A stretch of DNA of 64,000 bases from Eubacteriales bacterium (lineage in GTDB: Bacteria > Bacillota > Clostridia > Lachnospirales > Lachnospiraceae), in assembly GCA_030524745.1 (NCBI GenBank), contig JAUNGC010000008.1, positions 1 to 64,000 on the forward strand. Direction: 5' to 3'. The position numbers and the translations under genes are program-made. Shown piece after piece: positions 48,052 through 57,789 of this stretch. The first letter of the stretch is position 1; every line of letters begins with the position of its first letter. The notes under the pieces are model-generated. The model was not told the origin of the DNA and did not search any database. It was given only the letters and a program-made list of their open reading frames with translations.

Positions 48052-48300
48052 ATGAGAAAAATTACGGGTAAGAATGGATGGACTTTCCTGATTCTGGTTC
48101 TGGCCGGAATTGTACTGGGCGGATTTCTGGGGAGCATGGCGCCGAATTCCTTTTTAAACTTCGGACAGACCTTCGGACTGAGCAGTCCGATGATTCTGGA
48201 TCTGGGCATCATCAGCATCACCTTTGCCTTCACGATCCGCATTACGATCGCCAGCATTCTCGGAATCGTGGCCGCCATTTTGATTTACAGAGTGATTTAA
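48052..48300 (+). CDS. small DUF4321-type membrane protein
   Basis: An 82-residue protein with two hydrophobic segments (about residues 10-30 and 55-80) and the pattern MRKITGKNGWTFLILVLAG. DUF4321 proteins in Clostridia are often encoded before radC or mreB, which fits here. The function is unknown. The ribosome-binding site (AAAAGGATAA) is weak but well placed. Confidence 0.85.
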   Translation: MRKITGKNGWTFLILVLAGIVLGGFLGSMAPNSFLNFGQTFGLSSPMILDLGIISITFAFTIRITIASILGIVAAILIYRVI

Positions 48301-48356
48301 CATTTTGGGAGTATTTGCCTGCCGCATGCTTTTGGAGAGAGAAAGCGGAGGCTGAT

Positions 48357-49073
48357 ATGAAAAAAAAGTCAAACGAAGAACTTCCCTATGAAAAATTTAT
48401 TCAAAAAGGGGCAGAATCATTAACGGACGCGGAACTTCTGGCGATTTTACTTCGTACGGGTCCTGCGCCGGAAACGGCGGCGCCGCAGGCGCATCAGAAT
48501 TGCCCGGCGCTTGCGCTGGCGGAAAAAGTGCTGGCGCTTCCGAAGGGTTCCCGAACGGGACTTGGCGGACTGACGCAGCTTTCTCCGGCGCAGCTTCAGC
48601 AGGTCAAAGGGATCGGCGAAGTGAAGGCTGTCAGGATTTGCTGCGTAACGGAACTTGCCAGGCGCATGATGATGGGACAGCGCAGAGAAATGAAAACGTT
48701 CCCGGATCCCGCTTCTGCGGCGGACTATTGCAGGCCGCTGTTCGCCGGCAGCGACAGCAGTGTGGAAAAGGCCGTGCTTCTGCTGCTGGACGGAAAGGGA
48801 AAGCTGATTCACGAAAAAGTCCTTTCCATCGGAACTGTGAATACGGCGCCGGTGTCTCCCAGGGAAGTTTTTTTACAGGCGCTGCAATATCAGGCGGTGT
48901 TTTTCATGCTTCTTCATAATCATCCAAGCGGCGATGTAACCCCCAGCAGGGAGGACGCCGAGATCACCCATAGATTGGCAAAGCTTGGGGAAATGATGCA
49001 GCTTGAACTGGTGGATCACATCATTATCAGTGAAGAAAAATATTACAGTTTCCGGGAGGCCGGGCTTTTATAA
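48357..49073 (+). CDS. radC: RadC/JAB-domain protein
   Basis: A 238-residue protein with an N-terminal helix-hairpin-helix region (ELLAILLRTG, LQQVKGIGEVKAVRI) and a C-terminal MPN/JAB domain with HNHPSGDVTPSREDAEIT (metal-binding type). RadC was once linked to DNA repair, but its role is unclear. The start ATG 48357 has GGAGG (48347-48351) upstream. It begins 57 bases after the DUF4321 gene and precedes mreB by 15 bases, the usual order in Firmicutes. Confidence 0.93.
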   Translation: MKKKSNEELPYEKFIQKGAESLTDAELLAILLRTGPAPETAAPQAHQNCPALALAEKVLALPKGSRTGLGGLTQLSPAQLQQVKGIGEVKAVRICCVTELARRMMMGQRREMKTFPDPASAADYCRPLFAGSDSSVEKAVLLLLDGKGKLIHEKVLSIGTVNTAPVSPREVFLQALQYQAVFFMLLHNHPSGDVTPSREDAEITHRLAKLGEMMQLELVDHIIISEEKYYSFREAGLL

Positions 49074-49088
49074 AGGAAGGAGAAAGAA

Positions 49089-50102
49089 ATGGTGCAGGGC
49101 AATGCATTCGGTATCGATTTAGGGACGAGCAATATTAAAATCTACAGTCTGTCCGACGACACGATCATGATTGAAAAAAACATGATCGCAATTATGAATA
49201 AGAAAAGCGTTTTTGCATACGGCAATTCCGCTTATGAAATGTATGAAAAGGCGCCGTCCAACATACAGATCAGCCATCCGCTTTGCAACGGCGTGATCGC
49301 TGACATCAGAAACATGGAAGAACTTGTCAGGCTTTTTGTTACCGAGATTTCCAGAGGAAACTTAAAACCTGCGGATTTCTATATCGCTGTGCCGACGGAT
49401 ATCACGGAGGTGGAGAAGAGAGCCTTTTACGATCTCATCAAGGAAGCCAATGTGAAAGCCAGGAAGATCATGGTGGTGGAAAAGGCCGTTGCAGACGGGC
49501 TCGGCATGGATATCGATGTGAAAAATTCTCAGGGAGTTCTGGTGGTGGATATCGGTTACGATACGACGGAAGTATCCATTTTATCCCTGGGGGGTATTGT
49601 CTTAAGCCGTTTGATTAAAACCGGCGGTTTGAAATTCGATGAAGCCATCCGCCAGGCTGTCCGGAAGGAGTATAACCTTCTGATCGGGGAGAAGACGGCG
49701 GAGAGCATCAAGAAATCGATCGGGGATCTGGAAAAGGAAGGAAAAGGAGCCGTTGTCTATGGCCGGGATATCGTCGTGGGTCTGCCGGTGGAACGGGAGA
49801 TTCCCACCGAACTGATCAACAACTGCTTAGAGGAGCATTTCAACACGATTATCGACAGCATCAAAGTGATTCTGGAACGCACTCCCCCTGAACTGGGAGC
49901 AGACATTTTCCGGCACGGCATTTATCTGACGGGCGGCGCTTCCCAGATCAGCCATTTCTCGGAACTGGTGAAACAGTCCACGGGATTAAAAGTAAACCTG
50001 GCGGAGCGTCCGGTGGAAAGCGTCGTGCTCGGCCTGGCCCGGATTTTAAAAGACGATAATTACAAATCAGTCGCATATGCCATTGAAGGGATGGGTAAAT
50101 GA
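49089..50102 (+). CDS. mreB: rod shape-determining protein MreB
   Basis: MreB forms membrane-bound actin-like filaments that guide side-wall synthesis. The 337-residue protein has the phosphate-1 motif GIDLGTSNIKIY, phosphate-2 VVDIGYDTTEVSIL and the adenosine motif YLTGGASQISHF. It is more divergent than common MreB: the loop after phosphate-1 and residues 20-50 (EKNMIAIMNKKSVFAYG) differ from the usual pattern. mreC and mreD follow with a four-base overlap, so the name is firm. It could also be an Mbl-type paralogue. Confidence 0.92.
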   Translation: MVQGNAFGIDLGTSNIKIYSLSDDTIMIEKNMIAIMNKKSVFAYGNSAYEMYEKAPSNIQISHPLCNGVIADIRNMEELVRLFVTEISRGNLKPADFYIAVPTDITEVEKRAFYDLIKEANVKARKIMVVEKAVADGLGMDIDVKNSQGVLVVDIGYDTTEVSILSLGGIVLSRLIKTGGLKFDEAIRQAVRKEYNLLIGEKTAESIKKSIGDLEKEGKGAVVYGRDIVVGLPVEREIPTELINNCLEEHFNTIIDSIKVILERTPPELGADIFRHGIYLTGGASQISHFSELVKQSTGLKVNLAERPVESVVLGLARILKDDNYKSVAYAIEGMGK

Positions 50103-50971
50103 GTCCTGTTATCAAAAAGAAAAGAAGAAAATTTACCATATCCAGCAAATATCTGTTATTGATTCTTTCGGGAATATGCGTGTGTCTGATGATTTTTACC
50201 TTCAAAACCTCTGTGTTTGAGGGGCCGTTAAAGGCGGCTGCCGCTTACGTCGTGGTGCCGTTTCAGCGCGGGATCGCCTCTGTGGGCGGTTATTTGTCGG
50301 ACCGTTCCGAAGAACTGGCGCGTCTGGAAGAAGTGCTGGCGGAAAATGAAGACTTAAAACAGCAGATCGACGAACTTACCATTGAAAACAACAGGTTGCA
50401 GCAGGACCGGTATGAACTGAATAATCTGAGAAGTCTGTACGAACTGGATCAAACTTACGCCGATTACGAGAAAGTAGGCGCCCACGTGATTGCAAGCGAA
50501 GCGGACAACTGGTTTTATTCCTTTACGATCGATAAAGGGGAAAACGACGGCATCCAGGTGGATTGCAACGTGATGGCGGGCAGCGGACTCGTGGGACGGG
50601 TGGTTTCCGTCGGTCCCAATTACGCGAAAGTCCAGTCCATCATCAACGATACGAGCAATGTAAGCGCTACTGTGCTGGCCACTTCGGAGAACATGATCGT
50701 TTCGGGAGACCTTCAGGCCATGCAGACTGACGGAGTGATCTGTTTTGGGGAACTCAGCGATAAAAACGGCAGAGTGTCCGTTGGCGATAAGGTGGTTACC
50801 AGCAGTATCAGCGATAAATATCTGCCGGGCATCCTGATCGGATACATCAATTCCATCAATACCTCTGCCAACAATCTGACCAAAAGCGGTTATATCACAC
50901 CGGCGGTAGATTTTACCCACCTGGAAGAGGTTCTTGTGGTGATGGAACTGAAACAACAGACCGGGGATTAG
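50099..50971 (+). CDS. mreC: rod shape-determining protein MreC
   Basis: MreC links MreB to the outside peptidoglycan machinery. The 290-residue protein has one N-terminal membrane segment (about 16-36), a coiled coil (about 60-110, LARLEEVLAENEDLKQQIDE, shortened) and the beta-rich MreC core (about 120-285). It overlaps mreB by four bases and precedes mreD by 12 bases, the standard order. Confidence 0.95.
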   Translation: MSPVIKKKRRKFTISSKYLLLILSGICVCLMIFTFKTSVFEGPLKAAAAYVVVPFQRGIASVGGYLSDRSEELARLEEVLAENEDLKQQIDELTIENNRLQQDRYELNNLRSLYELDQTYADYEKVGAHVIASEADNWFYSFTIDKGENDGIQVDCNVMAGSGLVGRVVSVGPNYAKVQSIINDTSNVSATVLATSENMIVSGDLQAMQTDGVICFGELSDKNGRVSVGDKVVTSSISDKYLPGILIGYINSINTSANNLTKSGYITPAVDFTHLEEVLVVMELKQQTGD

Positions 50972-50983
50972 AAAGGAGCCGTT

Positions 50984-51517
50984 ATGAAAAGAGTGATCGT
51001 AACAGCCCTTCTGGTTTTATTCTGCTTTTTGCTGCAGACGAGCGTCTGTCCGTGGTTTTCCTTTGGCGGCATCATTCCGAATCTGCTCGTCATTCTGACG
51101 GCGTCCTTCGGATTTATGCACGGAGAGACCACCGGAATGCTGATTGGTTTTTTTAGCGGTTTTCTGGTGGACATTTTTGCGGCTTACGGAGGCGCGACGG
51201 GATACGGCGATATGCTCGGCTTTTTTGCCCTGTTGTATCTGCTTTGCGGCTATTTGAACGGAAAATTCCATCAGATGTTTTATCCGGAGGACATAAAGTT
51301 TCCGCTGATCATGATAACCGTTTCGGATCTGGTTCTGAATCTGGCCTGCTATATTGTCATGTTTATGTTCCGTGCGAAACTGGATATCCGGTATTACTTT
51401 TTACATATTATTCTGCCGGAAGCTGTTTATACCATCATTGTTGCATTTGCATTCTATCCGCTGTTTCTCTGGATCAATAAAAGACTGGAAAAGGCGGAAA
51501 GAGGGAGTACGGAGTAA
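50984..51517 (+). CDS. mreD: rod shape-determining protein MreD
   Basis: A 177-residue integral membrane protein with about five hydrophobic segments. MreD completes the MreBCD elongasome group. Sequence conservation is low across the family, and I rely on the position after mreC and the membrane profile. The next gene's start codon follows immediately after the stop. Confidence 0.92.
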   Translation: MKRVIVTALLVLFCFLLQTSVCPWFSFGGIIPNLLVILTASFGFMHGETTGMLIGFFSGFLVDIFAAYGGATGYGDMLGFFALLYLLCGYLNGKFHQMFYPEDIKFPLIMITVSDLVLNLACYIVMFMFRAKLDIRYYFLHIILPEAVYTIIVAFAFYPLFLWINKRLEKAERGSTE

Positions 51518-54409
51518 TTGCTGAAGAAGATCAAATTTTATTTTACCAATTTTATAAACACAAGAACGTTTTTTTTATATGCGGTGTTCGGAATCCTCGC
51601 TTTTTTGCTGCTGAACCGGATTTTTCAGTTACAGATTATCGAAGGCGCCGACAAACAGCAGGAACTGGAATTGAAAATTGAAAAGGAACGTTCCATCGCC
51701 AGTACCAGGGGCAATATTTACGACTGTAACGGAAAGTTGCTGGCTTATAATGAACTTTCCAATTCCGTGACCATTGAGGACGTCTACGATAACGACAGTC
51801 AGCGAAGCGCCAATATGAACGCTACCTTAAAAAAGGTGCTTTCGATTCTGCACGAAAACGGCGATAAATTAAGCTGCGATTTCAATATTTATCTGGATGA
51901 AAACGACGATTTTACTTTCAGCGTCACCGGAACAAGACAGCAGCGTTTTCTGGCCGACGTATACGGTCATGCTTTGATCTCTGATATGAAGGAAATCGAA
52001 AAGAATTCCACAGCGGACGATGTGATCGCATATCTGGGAGACCGTTACAGCATCGGAGAAAGAACGGACCCTGATTCGAAGGACAGCTTTGTGGTAGGAT
52101 TGGGATATACAAAGCAGGAACTTCTGGAAATCATTACGATCCGGTATACGATGAGCATTACCGGATATCAGAAATATATTCCGGTCACGATTGCGACCGA
52201 CGTATCCGAAGAGACGGTGGCGACGATAAAGGAGAACAGCGAAGAACTGCTGGGAATTGAGATCGCGGCCGATACGATCCGCAAATACACGGACGGACCG
52301 TATTTTTCCCATATCATCGGTTATACCGGCAAAATTTCCACGGACGAGCTGGCCGCTTTAAACAGTGAAGAAGGCATGGAAGGCGTGGAACGGGCGCTTG
52401 ACAGTAAAGAATATGAACTGACGGATATCGTCGGGAAGGCCGGAATCGAGAAGGTGATGGAAGAATATCTTCAGGGAACCAAAGGACATGAGACAGTTCT
52501 GGTCGACCGGCTCGGGCGTGAGATTGAAAGCGTAAACCGCATAGAGCCGGAAGCGGGAAAAGACGTTTATCTGACGATTGACGCCGATCTGCAGGCGGCA
52601 GTTTACAATATTCTGGAAAAATTTGTGGCGGGCATTCTGGTGGACAAAATTGTGAACATCAAAAATTACAATACAGAGAATGTCAGCAGCGCGGACCTGA
52701 AAATACCGATCGACGACGTGTATTCCGCTTTGTTTTTAAACAATGTCATCGATATTTCCGCTCTTTCCCAGGCGGCGGACAACGAGGTTGGCGCCGAAGT
52801 TTATCGGGCTTTTTTATCCAAGCAGGAGGAAGTGCTGACAAGGCTGCGGACAGAACTGGAGAGCGGAACAACCGCCTATAACCAGATGCCGGAAGAATAT
52901 CAGGTATACGAAAGCTACATTATCAACACGCTTCTGCCAGACGACGGCGTGCTGACCGGCGTGGACAGAAATGACGAAACCTACTTAAGCTGGACGAGAG
53001 ATGAGGTAATCAGTATCCGGGAATATCTGGAATATGCGATTTCTCAAAACTGGATTGATGTTACTGCGCTGGATGTGGAAGGAGCCTACGTGGATTCTTC
53101 CGAAGTTTATCAGCGTCTTGTGGAATACATTGTGGAAGAACTTCAGTGCCGCGCTTTTGACAAAAAGATTTTTCAGTATATGATCGAGCAGGACCGCATT
53201 TCAGGAAGGCAGGTCTGCATGCTGCTGATCGAGCAGGACGTGATCAATCCCAGCGAGGAGCGGATTCAACAACTGAAAAACGGAACCGTTTCCGCATATG
53301 CTTTCATGGTGGATCTGATTCGGAATCTGGAAATTACGCCGGCCCAGTTGGCTCTGGATCCTTTTTCCGCGTCCTGTGTCATTACAGATGTGAATACCGG
53401 CGACGTGAAGGCTCTGGTGAGTTATCCGAGTTATGACAATAACCGGCTGGCCAACGGAATTGACAGCGAATATTATGCGAGAATATCCAGCGGAGAAGAT
53501 TTGTCAAGACCGATGTGGAATTATGCGACGCAGATGAGATCCGCGCCGGGTTCCACTTATAAGATGGTTTCCGCTACGGCTGCGCTGATGGAAAATGTGG
53601 TTTCGCTGTCCAGTCTGACGGACTGCAGAGGTATTTATACCCGCTTTACGGATTACCGTCCCCGCTGCTGGAAAACATCCGGACACGGGAATCTGAATCT
53701 GAGCGAGGCGATCACCAATTCCTGCAATATCTACTTCTATGAAGTAGGTTATCAACTCGGCATGAACGGAGAGAAATATGATTCCGCTCTGGGTAATGAA
53801 AAACTGACCTATTATGCCGATTTGTTCGGACTGACGGAAAAATCCGGAATTGAAATCGAAGAGTCTGAACCGCAGGTGTCCACGGATCTGTCCGTCGTAT
53901 CCGCGATCGGACAGGGTAACAATGCGTTCACCACAGTCGGACTTGCCCGTTATGTGACCACGGTCGCAAACAGCGGGACCTGTTATAATCTTACGCTGCT
54001 TGATAAGGTGACTGATCCTACAGGCAACCTGCTTAAAGATTATCAGGCGGAGGTACGAAACACGGTTGATCTGCCTTCCGCATACTGGGATGCCATTCAC
54101 CGCGGCATGCGCGGCGTGGTGGAAAACAAAAGATACTATAACGATTTCCCGGTTCTGGCGGCAGGCAAGACGGGTACTGCGGAAGAAGACAAATCCCGCC
54201 CCAACCATGGACTGTTTGTAGGCTATGCGCCGTATGATAATCCGGAAATTGCAATGGCAATCAGGATCGGATATGGTTATTCTTCCGATTATGCCGCGCA
54301 GATTTCCAAACAGGTTCTGACCTATTATTATGATCTGGACGAAGGAGATTCGCTGACGCAGTCCCAAACCGCTCTTTCGATTGAGGCAGTTGTCGGCGGC
54401 GGTGACTGA
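51518..54409 (+). CDS. class B penicillin-binding protein 2 (transpeptidase) with a large insertion
   Basis: The elongation-specific transpeptidase that cross-links side-wall peptidoglycan. It has a membrane segment (about 17-37), a dimerisation region, and the transpeptidase domain with the active-site SxxK in APGSTYKM near residue 676. SCN of ITNSCN lies near 732 and KTG of AGKTGTAEE near 881. The 963 residues are long for the family. An insertion of about 250 residues lies between DVYLTIDADLQ (about 348) and the strand SCVITDVNTG (about 618). It starts with TTG at 51518, right after the mreD stop, behind GGGAG and GGAG. Its place after mreBCD identifies it as the MrdA-like protein. Confidence 0.92.
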   Translation: MLKKIKFYFTNFINTRTFFLYAVFGILAFLLLNRIFQLQIIEGADKQQELELKIEKERSIASTRGNIYDCNGKLLAYNELSNSVTIEDVYDNDSQRSANMNATLKKVLSILHENGDKLSCDFNIYLDENDDFTFSVTGTRQQRFLADVYGHALISDMKEIEKNSTADDVIAYLGDRYSIGERTDPDSKDSFVVGLGYTKQELLEIITIRYTMSITGYQKYIPVTIATDVSEETVATIKENSEELLGIEIAADTIRKYTDGPYFSHIIGYTGKISTDELAALNSEEGMEGVERALDSKEYELTDIVGKAGIEKVMEEYLQGTKGHETVLVDRLGREIESVNRIEPEAGKDVYLTIDADLQAAVYNILEKFVAGILVDKIVNIKNYNTENVSSADLKIPIDDVYSALFLNNVIDISALSQAADNEVGAEVYRAFLSKQEEVLTRLRTELESGTTAYNQMPEEYQVYESYIINTLLPDDGVLTGVDRNDETYLSWTRDEVISIREYLEYAISQNWIDVTALDVEGAYVDSSEVYQRLVEYIVEELQCRAFDKKIFQYMIEQDRISGRQVCMLLIEQDVINPSEERIQQLKNGTVSAYAFMVDLIRNLEITPAQLALDPFSASCVITDVNTGDVKALVSYPSYDNNRLANGIDSEYYARISSGEDLSRPMWNYATQMRSAPGSTYKMVSATAALMENVVSLSSLTDCRGIYTRFTDYRPRCWKTSGHGNLNLSEAITNSCNIYFYEVGYQLGMNGEKYDSALGNEKLTYYADLFGLTEKSGIEIEESEPQVSTDLSVVSAIGQGNNAFTTVGLARYVTTVANSGTCYNLTLLDKVTDPTGNLLKDYQAEVRNTVDLPSAYWDAIHRGMRGVVENKRYYNDFPVLAAGKTGTAEEDKSRPNHGLFVGYAPYDNPEIAMAIRIGYGYSSDYAAQISKQVLTYYYDLDEGDSLTQSQTALSIEAVVGGGD

Positions 54410-54433
54410 TGAGTGGGAGGCTGGAATGATACA

Positions 54434-55117
54434 ATGAACAATTCTGTTATTATCAAAAGTTATAAAGGCGGAATTGCCGTCTATCTGGATGCGGAAATGG
54501 AGTTTGAACAGCTTGCCGGCGAAGTGGCGGCCAAATTCCGCGACAATGCGCGCTTTTTCGGCGATATGAGGGTGGCGGTTTCCTTTGAAGGCAGGGAACT
54601 GACCTCTCTTGAGGAAAAGAAACTGGTGGACGCCATCAGCGGCAATTCCGATCTGCATATTGTCTGTGTGGTGGGGAAAGACCGGGAAAAAGAAAAAAGG
54701 TTTAAAGAGACGATGGATGCCTTTGAACGTTATTTCCCGAAAGCGGAACAAAATAACGGACAGTTTTACCGCGGAAGTCTTTCTCACGGACAGATTCTGG
54801 AAACGGAAGGCAGCATCGTCATTGTCGGCGATGTGGCCCCCGGCTGCAGCGTCATTTCCACAAAGGATATTATTGTAATCGGCCGTCTTCTCGGCAGCGC
54901 TTATGCCGGGGGCGACGGTTCTGACGAACATTTTGTTGTGGCGCTTGAAATGTCTCCGCAAAAATTAAAGATCGGAGATTTCAAATATAAGACAAAAGAG
55001 AAATCAAGATGGCAGGCGAGAGCGAAGAAGGGACAGCCCCAGATCGCTTTTGTCAGAAAAAACGAGGTACAAATGCAGGCGGTTACGAATGAATTACTGA
55101 GTGAGTTGATTCTTTAA
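54434..55117 (+). CDS. minC: septum site-determining protein MinC
   Basis: MinC blocks FtsZ polymerisation away from mid-cell. The 227-residue protein has the N-terminal FtsZ-inhibiting domain and the C-terminal beta-helical domain (GSIVIVGDVAPGCSVISTKDIIVIG, shortened). The start at ATG 54434 gives the family N-terminus NNSVIIKSYKGG; GGGAGG is 13 bases upstream, rather far. minD and minE follow, so the full Min system is encoded. Confidence 0.93.
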   Translation: MNNSVIIKSYKGGIAVYLDAEMEFEQLAGEVAAKFRDNARFFGDMRVAVSFEGRELTSLEEKKLVDAISGNSDLHIVCVVGKDREKEKRFKETMDAFERYFPKAEQNNGQFYRGSLSHGQILETEGSIVIVGDVAPGCSVISTKDIIVIGRLLGSAYAGGDGSDEHFVVALEMSPQKLKIGDFKYKTKEKSRWQARAKKGQPQIAFVRKNEVQMQAVTNELLSELIL

Positions 55118-55165
55118 AGGCGCTCATTTGGGGGACAAATATTTCATGATCGGAGGGCTTTATGC

Positions 55166-55972
55166 ATGAGTGAAGTAATTGTCGTTACCTCAGGAAAAGG
55201 CGGAGTGGGAAAGACGACCACCACCGCTAACGTTGGAACCGGTCTTGCGGCCGCAGGCAAAAAAGTGGTGCTGATCGATACCGATATCGGTCTGCGCAAT
55301 CTGGATGTCGTCATGGGACTGGAAAACCGGATCGTCTATAATCTTGTGGACGTTGTGGAAGGAAGCTGCCGCGTGAAGCAGGCGCTGATCCGGGATAAAC
55401 GATATCCCGGACTGTACCTGTTGCCGTCCGCACAGACGCGGGACAAAACCGCCGTCAACGAAAGTCAGATGAGAAAGCTGATCGACCATCTGAAGGATCA
55501 GTTCGATTACATTCTTCTGGACTGTCCGGCGGGAATTGAGCAGGGCTTTAAAAATGCAATTGCAGGCGCGGATCGGGCTCTGGTTGTGACAACGCCGGAA
55601 GTTTCCGCAATCCGCGACGCAGACCGGATCATCGGTCTGCTGGAGGCAAATTCTTTCGAACAGATCGATCTTGTCGTCAACAGGATGCGGTATGATATGG
55701 TCAGGCGCGGGGATATGATGACTGTGGACGATGTGGTGGACATCCTTTCCGTCAGCCTCATCGGCGTGGTTCCGGATGACGAAAACGTGGTGATCGCAAC
55801 AAATCAGGGAGAACCTCTGGTTGGCAATCATACGCTGGCAGGCCGGGCTTACAAAAACATCTGTATGCGGATTCTGGGACAGGAAATTCCTTATCTGGAT
55901 CTGGATCAGTCCATATCTTTCTGGACAAGGGTGACCGGGATCTTTCATAAGAGTCAGGAGGGAAGAGTATGA
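55166..55972 (+). CDS. minD: septum site-determining ATPase MinD
   Basis: MinD is the membrane-bound ATPase that recruits MinC. The 268-residue protein has the deviant Walker A KGGVGKTTTT near residue 11, VLIDTDIGLRNLD, LLDCPAGIE and a C-terminal amphipathic membrane-targeting helix (about 250-268). It overlaps minE by four bases. The presence of MinE rather than DivIVA points to oscillating Min control. Confidence 0.96.
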   Translation: MSEVIVVTSGKGGVGKTTTTANVGTGLAAAGKKVVLIDTDIGLRNLDVVMGLENRIVYNLVDVVEGSCRVKQALIRDKRYPGLYLLPSAQTRDKTAVNESQMRKLIDHLKDQFDYILLDCPAGIEQGFKNAIAGADRALVVTTPEVSAIRDADRIIGLLEANSFEQIDLVVNRMRYDMVRRGDMMTVDDVVDILSVSLIGVVPDDENVVIATNQGEPLVGNHTLAGRAYKNICMRILGQEIPYLDLDQSISFWTRVTGIFHKSQEGRV

Positions 55973-56241
55973 GACTGCCGAATTTTCTGAAACGAAAAAC
56001 ATCCCGCGAGGTGGCGAAAGACCGTCTCAAAATCCTTCTGATATCGGATCGTGTGAATTGTTCGCCGGAAGTGATGGACATGATAAAGCAGGATATTGCC
56101 AAGGTGATTTCCCGCTACATGATGATCGATACCGAAAATATGGAAATACAGATCAGCAAATCCAGTTCCAGAGGCAGGGGAAATAAGAATCCTTCCCTTT
56201 ATGCCAATATTCCGATTCTGGATCTGCATAAGATCAGTTGA
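55969..56241 (+). CDS. minE: cell division topological specificity factor MinE
   Basis: The 90-residue protein has the MinE layout: an N-terminal membrane-binding helix (MRLPNFLKRKTSREVAK), RLKILLISDRVNCSPEVMDM as the anti-MinCD helix region, and the C-terminal dimerisation part. MinE stimulates the MinD ATPase and gives the Min proteins their spatial pattern. The start ATG overlaps the minD stop. Confidence 0.95.
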   Translation: MRLPNFLKRKTSREVAKDRLKILLISDRVNCSPEVMDMIKQDIAKVISRYMMIDTENMEIQISKSSSRGRGNKNPSLYANIPILDLHKIS

Positions 56242-56256
56242 TACACAGGAGAATTT

Positions 56257-57372
56257 ATGTTCAAGAAATACAGATTGAGAAATTTTGACTTTCCTCTGGT
56301 GATTCTGGTGGCGGCGCTGAACATTATCGGCGTTTTAGCCATCGGAAGCGCCAGGGAAAGTCTGCAGGGAAGAACGATGCTTGGCATGATCGCCGGATTG
56401 TGCATTATGCTGGCGGTGAGCCTGATCGATTATTCTGTTATTTTAAAATTATACTGGCTTGAATACCTGCTCATGGTCGCCGCGCTCGTATTTGTAAAAC
56501 TGTTCGGAACGAACGTAAATGGTGCGAAACGTTGGTTGGATATAGGCGCTTTTCGGTTTCAACCGTCCGATATTGCAAAAATTTTGTTGATTTTATTCTA
56601 TGCACAGTTTATTATGAAATATAGGGAGAAGTTAAACACCTTCCGCATTCTTCTTTTAGCGGTGCTGCTTGTGATACCGCCTTTATATCTGATTTACGAT
56701 CAGCCTGATCTGTCCACAACGATTTTATTCGCAATTTTATTCTGTGTGATTCTTTTTATCGGCGGTCTGAGTTGGAAGATCATCGGCGGTGTATTGGCCA
56801 TTGTAGTGCCTGCGGCGCTTATCTTTTTATCAATTGTTATGCAGGAGGGACAGACGCTGATTGAGGATTACCAGCGCGACCGCATTATGGCCTTTTTCGA
56901 ACCGGAAGCTTATGCGGACGCGGAGGCATACCAGCAGTTGAATTCCGTAATAGCGATAGGCTCCGGCCAGCTTTGGGGCAAGGGGCTAAACAACAATGAA
57001 ATCGCATCCGTGAAGAACGGTAACTTTCTTCCGGAACAGCAGACGGATTTTATTTTTGCAATTATAGGGGAAGAATTGGGGTTTGTCGGTTCCGCGGCGG
57101 TGATCCTTTTATTGATTCTGATCGCAATACGATGCGTCATGATTGCCAGGACGGCAAAAGATACTGCGGGGATGGTTATCGCGTCCGGGGTGGGGGCGCT
57201 GATCGGATTTCAGGGATTTATGAATATCGCGGTAGCCACCATGCTGATGCCAAATACAGGGATAACGCTTCCTTTTGTCAGTTATGGGCTGACGTCGCTT
57301 CTGAGCATGTATATCGGAATAGGGCTTGTTCTGAATGTCAGACTGCAGCGGAAGAATTTGTATAATTTATAG
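56257..57372 (+). CDS. rodA: rod shape-determining glycosyltransferase RodA (FtsW/RodA/SpoVE family)
   Basis: RodA polymerises lipid II together with PBP2. The 371-residue protein has about ten membrane segments. SEDS family motifs are present: NGAKRWLDIG, QPSDIAK, the extracellular loop with FLPEQQTDFIFAIIGEELG, and the C-terminal NTGITLPFVSYG-like segment. The SEDS partner PBP2 is encoded 1.8 kb upstream, and minCDE lie between. The place after minE, not in the division cluster, favours RodA over FtsW. Confidence 0.93.
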   Translation: MFKKYRLRNFDFPLVILVAALNIIGVLAIGSARESLQGRTMLGMIAGLCIMLAVSLIDYSVILKLYWLEYLLMVAALVFVKLFGTNVNGAKRWLDIGAFRFQPSDIAKILLILFYAQFIMKYREKLNTFRILLLAVLLVIPPLYLIYDQPDLSTTILFAILFCVILFIGGLSWKIIGGVLAIVVPAALIFLSIVMQEGQTLIEDYQRDRIMAFFEPEAYADAEAYQQLNSVIAIGSGQLWGKGLNNNEIASVKNGNFLPEQQTDFIFAIIGEELGFVGSAAVILLLILIAIRCVMIARTAKDTAGMVIASGVGALIGFQGFMNIAVATMLMPNTGITLPFVSYGLTSLLSMYIGIGLVLNVRLQRKNLYNL

Positions 57373-57393
57373 CAATAGAGGAGAGAAGGTATT

Positions 57394-57789
57394 ATGAACA
57401 TTGCATTGATTGCGCATGACGCAAAGAAAAAGCTGATGCAGAATTTCTGCATTGCATACAGAGGAATTTTAAGCAAGAATACCCTGTATGCAACAGGGAC
57501 CACCGGACGCTTGATCGAAGAGGTTACGAATCTCAACATTCACAAATATCTTGCCGGTCATCTTGGGGGCGAGCAGCAGATCGGCGCGCAGATAGAGCAC
57601 AACCAGATCGACCTGGTCATATTTTTGAGAGATCCGCTTACGCAGAAATTTCATGAGCCGGATGTCAACAATGTGGTCCGCCTGTGCGATATGCACAATA
57701 TACCGCTGGCAACGAACCTTGCGACGGCGGAACTGTTAATCAAGTCCCTGGACAGAGGAGATTTAGAGTGGCGTGAAATGTACAAATAA
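57394..57789 (+). CDS. mgsA: methylglyoxal synthase
   Basis: MgsA converts dihydroxyacetone phosphate to methylglyoxal plus phosphate. The 131-residue protein has the family motifs [19 protein letters not shown] and GGEQQIGA, with the catalytic aspartates in IFLRDPL and others. The gene overlaps the next by 17 bases. It is commonly found near minCDE-rodA in Clostridia. Confidence 0.95.
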   Translation: MNIALIAHDAKKKLMQNFCIAYRGILSKNTLYATGTTGRLIEEVTNLNIHKYLAGHLGGEQQIGAQIEHNQIDLVIFLRDPLTQKFHEPDVNNVVRLCDMHNIPLATNLATAELLIKSLDRGDLEWREMYK

